NCBI RefSeq assembly: GCF_033095985.1 | Contig: NZ_AP026802.1 | Coordinates: forward strand, 2,108,001-2,172,000 | Reading direction: 5' to 3' | From: Xylocopilactobacillus apicola | Lineage (GTDB): Bacteria > Bacillota > Bacilli > Lactobacillales > Lactobacillaceae | DNA: 64,000 nt | Part shown: piece by piece, positions 8,977 through 14,816 of the stretch | Layout of the letters: each line of letters opens with the position of its first letter | Numbering within the stretch: position 1 is the stretch's first letter | The notes under the pieces: generated by a model | What the model was told of the DNA's origin: nothing | Databases searched by the model: none | Seen by the model: the letters and a program-made list of their open reading frames with translations, nothing else | Made by a program: the position numbers and the translations under genes

Positions 8977-10935
8977 TTATTCAGCGTGTGGCTTAACATT
9001 TACTTTAATTACTTGATTGTTAGTGCCATCAATGGTAATAGTTGCTGGCGGCGTGCCGATAATATCGTAGCCGCGCGGCGCATGATAACGAGGAATGATT
9101 ACGTCATCGATAAAGCCCATATATTTCTGTTCTTCAATCATTTGGTCGCCATTGAAGTACTGAACGGCGACGAATCTTTGAACTACATCATAGTAGATGT
9201 CAACCGCAATGTCGCTGGTCGATTCGTCGATTGCTTGAGCAGGAATGCTGGTTTGAGTCGCCTCATAACCTGGAAGCACTGGAACATTGTACTGATCCCA
9301 CTGACTCGTTGACCAAGGACCGTACGTTGTCGTGCCGTCAGCGTTATTGGTAACGATTCTTTGAATCTTAACCGCTTGCTTATCAGCTTTCACCGTGTAA
9401 TCGGGTTGATGAAGATTGATCGTTCTTGTGATTGTTTTGTACTCAATATTGTTAGTAATCTCGCTATTATCAATTTCAGTATCCCAATCATAAGTAGTCA
9501 CCTGATCACGACCCGTTAAATTAGCTAACTGAACAGAAGAATATTTGCTGCCCTGGCTGTAGCCACTGGTTGCTACCCAATTTTGCGAAGTCACAACTTT
9601 GTTGGTTCCCGGAATTTTAGTTCCTTTTGGTGGGGTTGGTAAAGAACCTGGGTAACCCAAATCAGTTCTAGGACCTAAAACTAAATGATTGAGTTTCCAT
9701 GTACCAGAAAAAGTTCCCTTCTTTACGGCGTTAGAGGTGTCGAAGTTTCTTAAATCTAAGCTAGTCAAAGATGTACACGAGGAAAACATATAATCCATGT
9801 CCCTAACCTTAAAAGTCTTGAAAGAACTAAGATCTAAGCTGCTTAGTGAATTGCATCCATAAAACATTTGATTCATATTTATTACATTCACTGTGTTAAA
9901 GTTACTTAAATTAAGTTTAGTCAATGATGAACACCTAGAAAACATACCATTCATACTTGTCACGTTTATAGTATTAAAACTGCTTAAATCCAAATCGCTT
10001 AAATACACACACCCTGAAAACATTTCACTAAGTTCAGTCACTCTGGAAGTCTTAAAATTCTTTAAAGACAAATTTTCTAAAGTTGAACATCCAGAAAACA
10101 TTGCATACATACTTGATACTTTAGCAGTATTAAAACTACTTACATCGATGCTTGACAACAAAGCACATCTGTAAAACATTTTGCTCATACCTCTAACCCT
10201 AGCAGTATTAAAGCCAGTAACATCGATACTTGACAACGAAGCACATCCAGAAAACATTCCATACATATCGCGAACTTTACTAGTATTAAAATTACTTACA
10301 TCAATAATGGACGCATTACCACAATTTTCAAACATGCTAACCATTGATGTAACGTTACTAGTGTCAAAATTACTAACATCAATGTCTACTAACGAACCAC
10401 AACCATAGAACATCTTTGACATATCAGTGACATTTGTAGTATTAAAATCGCTTAAATCCATATCTGTTAATGAATAACAGCCATTAAACATGCCTGACAT
10501 ATTGTCAACGTTAGTGGTATCAAGGTTATCTAGGCCCACAATCTCCCTTAATCCACTTAACCCACTAAACAGATTTGAAGAATTTTCAGCCGCAACAACG
10601 TCTGTATCGAATTCAATTCTGGAAAGTCCGGCCATATAGATACTGCTGTCAATATCCTTAATTGACCCTTCAGGAAGTGTCCCCGCATGAATTTTCAAGA
10701 CATAATCATTGCCATCTTGAACATACTCCCAATTACTGGTTCCCCAAGTGCCACTTTTGAGCGTGGTTACTTTAAAGTTGCCAATCGAAATTCTATTTAG
10801 ATCCTGAGGTTTTGCCTCACTGCTAATTGCCTCTGTAGCTGGTGCTACATTGTCTGCTTTAACCTGCTGACTCATCAAAACAAGTGGGCACGTTAATCCC
10901 AACAATCCGATTCCAAACGTATTTTTTAAACTCAA
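8977..10935 (-). CDS. BspA-like DUF285 repeat protein (tandem copy 1)
   Basis: 652 residues from a TTG start at 10935 preceded by AAAGGAG; an upstream in-frame ATG at 10956 has no ribosome binding site and encodes the RBS itself. Signal peptide SLKNTFGIGL...VKA|D, GTWGTSNWEYVQ block, about ten DUF285 units, then the Mub-like C-terminal region (TRTINLHQPD, KIQRIVTNNADG, RGYDIIG). No sorting signal. The first 50 residues and the upstream region are nearly identical to the 11107-12753 gene, while the repeat number differs, so this is a recent tandem duplication followed by repeat gain or loss. Own promoter and terminator. Confidence 0.85.
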   Translation of the reverse strand: MSLKNTFGIGLLGLTCPLVLMSQQVKADNVAPATEAISSEAKPQDLNRISIGNFKVTTLKSGTWGTSNWEYVQDGNDYVLKIHAGTLPEGSIKDIDSSIYMAGLSRIEFDTDVVAAENSSNLFSGLSGLREIVGLDNLDTTNVDNMSGMFNGCYSLTDMDLSDFNTTNVTDMSKMFYGCGSLVDIDVSNFDTSNVTSMVSMFENCGNASIIDVSNFNTSKVRDMYGMFSGCASLSSIDVTGFNTARVRGMSKMFYRCALLSSIDVSSFNTAKVSSMYAMFSGCSTLENLSLKNFKTSRVTELSEMFSGCVYLSDLDLSSFNTINVTSMNGMFSRCSSLTKLNLSNFNTVNVINMNQMFYGCNSLSSLDLSSFKTFKVRDMDYMFSSCTSLTSLDLRNFDTSNAVKKGTFSGTWKLNHLVLGPRTDLGYPGSLPTPPKGTKIPGTNKVVTSQNWVATSGYSQGSKYSSVQLANLTGRDQVTTYDWDTEIDNSEITNNIEYKTITRTINLHQPDYTVKADKQAVKIQRIVTNNADGTTTYGPWSTSQWDQYNVPVLPGYEATQTSIPAQAIDESTSDIAVDIYYDVVQRFVAVQYFNGDQMIEEQKYMGFIDDVIIPRYHAPRGYDIIGTPPATITIDGTNNQVIKVNVKPHAE

Positions 10936-11082
10936 GGTAGTATCTCCTTTAATCATTATTATTTGTGCAGTTCATAATAATTTTTAATACATTATTACTC
11001 TGACTCTATAGTTTAACATATATTGGATTTCGATCTACATAAAAAATAAACCTACCGAAAAAATTAAATTCGGCAGGTTTAA
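10781..11082. repeat. 302-bp direct repeat, copy 1
   Basis: Nearly identical to 12599-12900 (offset 1818 bp), with only scattered substitutions. It spans the signal-peptide codons, RBS, promoter region and the upstream terminator hairpin of the BspA-like gene, and so marks the duplicated unit. Confidence 0.9.
11048..11080 (-). terminator. Terminator of the 11107-12753 gene
   Basis: AAACCTGCCGAA / TTCGGTAGGTTT hairpin followed on the minus strand by ATTTTTTATG. Second copy at 12866-12898. Confidence 0.75.
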
Positions 11083-11106
11083 CGTACAAGAGTTCATTTA
11101 TCTATT

Positions 11107-12753
11107 TTAATTTGTGTGTGGCTTAACATTTACTTTAATTACTTGATTGTTAGTGCCATCAACCGTTATTAACGCTTGTGGGTTACTGATAATATCGTAA
11201 CCGCGCGGTGCACGATAACGAGGAATGATTACGTCATCGATATATCCAACGTACCTTTGCTCGCCAACTTGCTGATCCCCATTAAAATATTTAATCAAAA
11301 CCAATCGTTCTATTAAATCGTAGTAAACATCCACTGAACTGTCGTTGGTTGATTCATTAATTGTTTGAACAGGAACGCTAGTTTGTGTCGCTTCATAACC
11401 TGGAATCACTGGAACATTGTATTGCTCCCACTGACTCGTTGACCACGGGCCATGTTCTAAAGAACCATCCGGATTAACCGAAACTGTTCTTTGAATCTTA
11501 GCCTCTTGTTTGTCGGTCTTAACCGAATAATCAGGTTGGTGAAGATTAATAGTTCTTGTGATTGTTTTGTACTCATACAAATAGTCTGGTTCGATATCAT
11601 TTGATCCAGAATCCCAGTCGTAAGTGGTCACTTGATCACGACCCGTTAAAGAAACCAATTGTTGAGGAGTGTATTTACTACCTTTGCTATACCCTTTAGT
11701 TGCCACCCAAGTTTGAGAAGCTACTACCTTATCGGTCCCCGGAATTTCAGTCCCTACTTCAGGAACAGGCAAATATACATTGCTTCCCCAACGTGTTCTT
11801 GGGCCTAAAACAATATGATTCAAATTAATTGCACCCGCAAATATGTTGTCAAAAGAATTAAGTGCTTTATCAAAGTTTCGAATATCCAAACTAGTTAAAT
11901 TATCGCATCCACGAAACATGTAACTCATATTGTTTAACTTAGTAAGCTTAAAACTCTTTAAATCTAGACTAGTTAAAGTATTGCAGTCAAAAAACATCGA
12001 TTCCATATTCGTAACATTTGATGTGTTAAAGCTGCTTAGGTCTAATTCAGTTAAATAATTACATCTATGAAACATATATGCCATATCAACCACTTTTGTT
12101 GTATTGAAATTCTTTAAAGACAAATTCTCTAAAAAATAGCAAAAAGCAAACATTCCATGCATATTTGAAACTCTAGCAGTGTTAAAACTACTTAGGTCCA
12201 AACTCATCAAGCTTTGGCAACCACTAAACATATCTGACATTCTTCTAACATTAGATGTTTTAAAATTACTTAGATCCAATGTAGTTAGTGAGGCACAACC
12301 CGCAAACATGCTTGCCATACTAGTTACGTTAGTGGTGTCAAGATTATTTAAACCATCAATCTTCTTTAATCTACTTAACCCATTAAATAATTTTGAAGAA
12401 TCTTCGGCCGCCACAACGTCTTTATCAAATTCAATTCGGGTCAACTTACTCCTGTCATCGTTATAGTTAATATTACAAATTGATCCTTCGGCCAAAGTTC
12501 CAGCATGAAATTTCAAGACGTAATCATTGCCATCTTGAACATAATCCCATTTACTAGTTCCCCAAGTACCACTTTTGATTAAACTTGCTCCAAAATTTCC
12601 AATCGAAATTCTATTTAGATCCTGAGGTTTTGCCTCACTGCTAATTGCCTCTGTAGCTGGTGCTACATTGTCTGCTTTAACCTGCTGGCTCATCAAAACA
12701 AGTGGGCACGTTAATCCCAACAATCCGATTCCAAACGTATTTTTTAAACTCAA
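11107..12753 (-). CDS. BspA-like DUF285 repeat protein (tandem copy 2)
   Basis: 548 residues from TTG at 12753 (AAAGGAG upstream), same start logic as its paralogue. Signal peptide and first 50 residues match the 8977-10935 protein. It has only six to seven DUF285 units, so it is about 100 residues shorter. The C-terminal Mub-like region is conserved (TRTINLHQPD, KIQRTVSVNPDG, RGYDIIS). No anchor motif. The differing repeat number between duplicates points to recombination within the repeats. Confidence 0.85.
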   Translation of the reverse strand: MSLKNTFGIGLLGLTCPLVLMSQQVKADNVAPATEAISSEAKPQDLNRISIGNFGASLIKSGTWGTSKWDYVQDGNDYVLKFHAGTLAEGSICNINYNDDRSKLTRIEFDKDVVAAEDSSKLFNGLSRLKKIDGLNNLDTTNVTSMASMFAGCASLTTLDLSNFKTSNVRRMSDMFSGCQSLMSLDLSSFNTARVSNMHGMFAFCYFLENLSLKNFNTTKVVDMAYMFHRCNYLTELDLSSFNTSNVTNMESMFFDCNTLTSLDLKSFKLTKLNNMSYMFRGCDNLTSLDIRNFDKALNSFDNIFAGAINLNHIVLGPRTRWGSNVYLPVPEVGTEIPGTDKVVASQTWVATKGYSKGSKYTPQQLVSLTGRDQVTTYDWDSGSNDIEPDYLYEYKTITRTINLHQPDYSVKTDKQEAKIQRTVSVNPDGSLEHGPWSTSQWEQYNVPVIPGYEATQTSVPVQTINESTNDSSVDVYYDLIERLVLIKYFNGDQQVGEQRYVGYIDDVIIPRYRAPRGYDIISNPQALITVDGTNNQVIKVNVKPHTN

Positions 12754-12900
12754 GGTAGTATCTCCTTTAATCATTATTATTTGTGCAGTTCATAATATTT
12801 TTTAATACATTATTACTCTGACTCTACAGTTTAACATATATCAGATTTCGATCCACATAAAAAATAAACCTACCGAAAAAATTAAATTCGGCAGGTTTAA
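12599..12900. repeat. 302-bp direct repeat, copy 2
   Basis: Partner of 10781-11082; covers the 5' end of the BspA-like gene, its leader and the terminator of the preceding gene. Confidence 0.9.
12866..12898 (-). terminator. Terminator of the cyclophilin-like gene
   Basis: Same hairpin as at 11048-11080, just after the stop at 12906, with ATTTTTTATG on the minus strand. Confidence 0.75.
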
Positions 12901-12905
12901 ATTTC

Positions 12906-13367
12906 TTAACCTTTAGCAATTCGCACCGTGAGATCACCTTTTTGTTGCCGCAAAGCTTTAATGGCTTTAGCCCGATCTGACTTCTTAAACTTGCCCAACA
13001 AATGGATCCCGTCAAAGTAAGACACATCGCCCCAATAAAGGACCAACCGTGAATCTGGCGACCAATAAGCAATGTCCCCTGGATTGGGATCAGCTCCAAC
13101 CGGAGTTCCTTTGGTGCTGAGTGGCTTCTTTAAATCGGCAATTTTCTCATCAATGCCTGGCGCTGGCGCTTGAAATTTCAGCTTCAAAGGGAGGCGCTTC
13201 AATAACTGCTTAGCGGGAACGCTCTGATTGAGCTCTGCGCGATACCGATGGCCTTTGATCGTCAGCACGATCGGCGTCTCTTGCTTCTGCTTTTTCGCTG
13301 CTTGCACCGAGCTAACTGGCAAACACAAAATAGCGAACGTCAATAATAGTAGAAATATTTTTTTCAT
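12906..13367 (-). CDS. Secreted cyclophilin-like fold protein
   Basis: 153 residues. Signal peptide about 1-23 (SSVQA|AK). The body follows the small cyclophilin-like family pattern: an IVLTIKGHRYRAELNQS strand pair, a LPLKLKF strand, an EKIADLKKPLS segment, PNPGDIAYWSPD and LVLYWGDVSYFDGIHLLGK. These beta-barrel domains are widespread, and their role (not proven peptidyl-prolyl isomerase activity) is unclear. It sits upstream of the BspA-like array on the same strand but has its own terminator. Confidence 0.7.
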   Translation of the reverse strand: MKKIFLLLLTFAILCLPVSSVQAAKKQKQETPIVLTIKGHRYRAELNQSVPAKQLLKRLPLKLKFQAPAPGIDEKIADLKKPLSTKGTPVGADPNPGDIAYWSPDSRLVLYWGDVSYFDGIHLLGKFKKSDRAKAIKALRQQKGDLTVRIAKG

Positions 13368-13533
13368 TTTTTACCTCACAACCAAATTATCTGTCCTCAG
13401 TAAGTTAGCTGCAAATATTTCTTTTTTATTGCTGGATATAACTTAAAAGCATTATTAATTAGGGCTCTCTTATAATTCATATCATTTTCAATCAAAGCCT
13501 CGATCTACTACAAAAAAAAGTAAATGAAATAAT

Positions 13534-13562
13534 TTGCTTTTTTTTTACTTCTAGCGCATAAT
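13534..13562 (+). promoter_or_regulatory. Candidate csbD promoter
   Basis: TTGCTT (13534-13539), 17-bp spacer, CATAAT (13557-13562), then AAAGGAG and the ATG at 13593. An A-tract/T-tract inverted repeat (about 13512-13546) overlaps the -35 region. Confidence 0.45.
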
Positions 13563-13592
13563 GTAGGCAAGAAAACGAAAGGAGTTTTTGAA

Positions 13593-13778
13593 ATGAGTTT
13601 AGATGATAAGTTTGATGCAGCTAAGGATAAGGTTCAAGGCAAGTCTAAAGAAGCTGAGGGCAAAGCTGAAGGCTTGATGGGTAAAGCTAAAGATAAATTA
13701 TCCGAAGCAAAAGATAAAGTTGAAGATGTGGTTGATGACGTTAAAGATAAGTTTGAAAAGAAATCTGACGACAAATAA
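13593..13778 (+). CDS. CsbD-like stress protein
   Basis: 61 residues, highly charged and helical, with AKDKVQGKSKEAEGKAEG near the N-terminus, the CsbD family signature, then lysine/aspartate-rich heptad-like sequence. CsbD-type proteins are induced by general stress in other Firmicutes, but their biochemical role is unknown. Strong RBS (AAAGGAG), own promoter and terminator. Confidence 0.85.
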   Translation: MSLDDKFDAAKDKVQGKSKEAEGKAEGLMGKAKDKLSEAKDKVEDVVDDVKDKFEKKSDDK

Positions 13779-13791
13779 CCAAGTCTGAACG

Positions 13792-13814
13792 AAAACGCCA
13801 TTGGGCGTTTTTTT
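13792..13814 (+). terminator. Intrinsic terminator of csbD-like gene
   Basis: AAAACGCC, ATT loop, GGGCGTTTTTTT directly after the stop codon. Confidence 0.85.
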
Positions 13815-13830
13815 GTTGCCATTCGCAAGA

Positions 13831-13859
13831 TTGCAATCACACGTCTTAAATGTTATGCT
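13831..13859 (+). promoter_or_regulatory. Promoter of short RNA, unit 1
   Basis: TTGCAA (13831-13836), 17-bp spacer sharing CACGTCTTAAATGT with unit 3, then TATGCT (13854-13859). Confidence 0.6.
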
Positions 13860-13928
13860 TGTTCTAAGGTTGAAAAGAAGCCATCGGGAGGGTGACCCCA
13901 ATGACTTCGATTGTAGTTTGGAAGAACG

Positions 13929-13946
13929 CTATTTCAAAATTGTCAT
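13929..13946 (-). pseudogene. 5' fragment of unit 1 peptide gene
   Basis: Retains the strong GGAGGTGATTGAAC leader, ATG and the MTILK codons, then meets TAG where the sequence jumps into short-RNA sequence. The remainder of the peptide is missing here. Confidence 0.6.
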
Positions 13947-14051
13947 GTTCAATCACCTCCGTTTTTGGTTGTTTTATTCATTGAGGGGTAATGAAATGTG
14001 GGAACTTCCATTCCAATGATTTCAATCGTAGTTTGGAAGAACGAAACCTAG

Positions 14052-14103
14052 CTAACCTTTGCGGTTAGCTTTTTTGATTGTTGCGTAGGCTTTGGTAACT
14101 CTT
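14052..14103 (-). pseudogene. 3' fragment of unit 1 peptide gene
   Basis: Encodes a RVTKAYATIKKANRKG-like C-terminus and stop, overlapping a copy of the AGCTAACC/GGTTAGCT terminator. The N-terminal half is deleted and the leftward -10 element upstream is decayed (TAGCTG). Confidence 0.55.
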
Positions 14104-14129
14104 CTACAGCTACGCTACAAATGTTCGAC

Positions 14130-14158
14130 TTGCAATCGCTCATATTAAATGTTAGAAT
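14130..14158 (+). promoter_or_regulatory. Promoter of short RNA, unit 2
   Basis: TTGCAA (14130-14135), 17 bp, TAGAAT (14153-14158). Confidence 0.65.
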
Positions 14159-14164
14159 TATCTT

Positions 14165-14259
14165 GAAATTGAAAAGAAGCCATCGGGACGGTACTCCCCA
14201 TGACTTCAATCGTAGTTTGGAAGAACGATACTCAGCTAACCTTTGCGGTTAGCTTTTTT
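14165..14259 (+). ncRNA. Putative antitoxin RNA, unit 2
   Basis: About 95 nt from the predicted start to a T-run terminator (AGCTAACC/GGTTAGCT, 14234-14259). A 5' hairpin at 14176-14207 pairs GAAG-CAT-GGGA with TCCC-ATG-CTTC across symmetric mismatches; between the hairpins lies the linker ATCGTAGTTTGGAAG. The RNA is fully antisense to the 3' end of the leftward peptide mRNA, including its stop codon. The 5' hairpin, read leftward, is followed by TTCTTTTC and could terminate the peptide mRNA. Confidence 0.6.
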
Positions 14260-14361
14260 GATTATTGCGTAGGCTTTGGCAACTCTTAAGATCAAGATGC
14301 CTACAGCCACGATAATCGCTGCTGTTTCCAGCGAGCCGTTCCTCCGTTTCAAGATTGTCAT
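14236..14361 (-). CDS. 41-residue hydrophobic peptide, putative type I toxin (unit 2)
   Basis: Starts MTILKRRNGSLETA, continues into a hydrophobic helix (about residues 13-28, AIIVAVGILIL) and ends with a basic tail (AIIKKANRKG). ATG is preceded by CGGAGGTGATTGAAC, a near-perfect Shine-Dalgarno. Promoter TTGCAA-17-TAGAAT (14457 to 14429, leftward) gives a 5' leader of about 60 nt. Small membrane peptide, strong RBS, antisense RNA at the 3' end and multi-copy layout fit a type I toxin. Too short for routine gene calling. Family unrecognised; Fst- and Hol_Tox-type peptides look different. Confidence 0.7.
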   Translation of the reverse strand: MTILKRRNGSLETAAIIVAVGILILRVAKAYAIIKKANRKG

Positions 14362-14428
14362 GTTCAATCACCTCCGTTTGTTTGATTAATTGAGAGGTGA
14401 TGAACTTCCAAAATCTACGATACTTTAT

Positions 14429-14457
14429 ATTCTACCGTACAAACGTTCTGCTTGCAA
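14429..14457 (-). promoter_or_regulatory. Toxin promoter, unit 2
   Basis: Read leftward: TTGCAA (14457-14452), 17 bp, TAGAAT (14434-14429). The palindromic TTGCAA is the same hexamer used by the rightward unit 3 promoter. Confidence 0.65.
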
Positions 14458-14480
14458 TCGCACGTCTTAAATGTTAGAAT
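14452..14480 (+). promoter_or_regulatory. Promoter of short RNA, unit 3
   Basis: TTGCAA (14452-14457), 17 bp, TAGAAT (14475-14480); back to back with the unit 2 toxin promoter. Confidence 0.65.
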
Positions 14481-14486
14481 TATCTT

Positions 14487-14581
14487 GAAATTGAAAAGAA
14501 GCCATCGGGAGGGCGATCCCAATGACTTCAATCGTAGTTTGGAAGAACGGTGTTGAGCTAACCTTTGCGGTTAGCTTTTTT
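14487..14581 (+). ncRNA. Putative antitoxin RNA, unit 3
   Basis: Nearly identical to the unit 2 RNA: 5' hairpin at 14498-14529, linker ATCGTAGTTTGGAAG (14531-14545), terminator AGCTAACC/GGTTAGCT plus T run (14556-14581). Base changes in the hairpin (GGGCGA against CGGTAC in the loop) keep the GGGA/TCCC stem, which supports an RNA structure. Confidence 0.6.
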
Positions 14582-14683
14582 GATTATCGCATATGCTTTA
14601 GCAACTCTTAAGATCAAGATGCCTACAGCCACGATAATCGACGCTGTTTCCAGCGCGCCGTTCCTCCGTTTCAAAATTGTCAT
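14558..14683 (-). CDS. 41-residue hydrophobic peptide, putative type I toxin (unit 3)
   Basis: Differs from the unit 2 peptide only by S10A and A15S. Same CGGAGGTGATTGAAC ribosome binding site and same overlap of the stop codon with the antisense RNA terminator. Several third-base changes (for example GCG/GCA, CGC/CAT in the tail region) are silent or conservative, which supports translation. Confidence 0.7.
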   Translation of the reverse strand: MTILKRRNGALETASIIVAVGILILRVAKAYAIIKKANRKG

Positions 14684-14750
14684 GTTCAATCACCTCCGTT
14701 TTTGGGTTTCATTGAGGGGTGATGAACTTCCAAAATCTACGACACTTTAT

Positions 14751-14779
14751 ATTCTATCGTACAAATGTTTACATAGCAA
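14751..14779 (-). promoter_or_regulatory. Toxin promoter, unit 3
   Basis: Read leftward: TTGCTA (14779-14774), 17 bp, TAGAAT (14756-14751). No divergent short-RNA promoter on its right side, consistent with the end of the array. Confidence 0.6.
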
Positions 14780-14784
14780 TTTAA

Positions 14785-14815
14785 ATAATCCCCCTGAATT
14801 TTCAGGAGGATTATT
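14785..14815 (-). terminator. Terminator of the large adhesin gene
   Basis: AATAATCC...CTGAA / TTCAG...GGATTATT hairpin directly after the stop at 14817; T-rich on both sides, so it may act in both directions. Confidence 0.65.
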
Positions 14816-14816
14816 T

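Larger units (their letters stand above)
13831..14779. repeat. Array of three RNA/peptide repeat units (type I TA-like)
   Basis: Three related units in tandem. Each complete unit has a rightward short RNA (TTGCAA-17-TAGAAT promoter, hairpin, terminator) converging on a leftward 41-codon hydrophobic peptide gene with a strong RBS, whose stop codon lies inside the short RNA's terminator stem. Unit 1 is rearranged and lacks an intact peptide; units 2 and 3 are complete and almost identical. No other gene lies in this 1-kb stretch. The architecture is that of type I toxin-antitoxin modules with 3'-overlapping antisense RNA; the peptide family is not one I recognise. Confidence 0.75.

Noticed and set aside
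1-12900. DUF285 repeats considered as a DNA repeat array or CRISPR-like structure
   Set aside because: The periodicity is about 72-75 bp and purely coding (24-25 residue units), with no conserved repeat/spacer pattern.
13512-13546. A-tract/T-tract inverted repeat before the csbD-like gene as a terminator
   Set aside because: The pairing is nearly all A-T and overlaps a plausible -35 element; no transcript to terminate is evident.
14521-14610. Plus-strand ORF in the short RNA (MTSIVVWKN...), preceded by GGGAGG, in all three units
   Set aside because: ATG and the GGGA motif lie in the two arms of a conserved hairpin, the frame runs through the terminator, and a partial copy has an early stop. 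RNA structure explains the conservation better.
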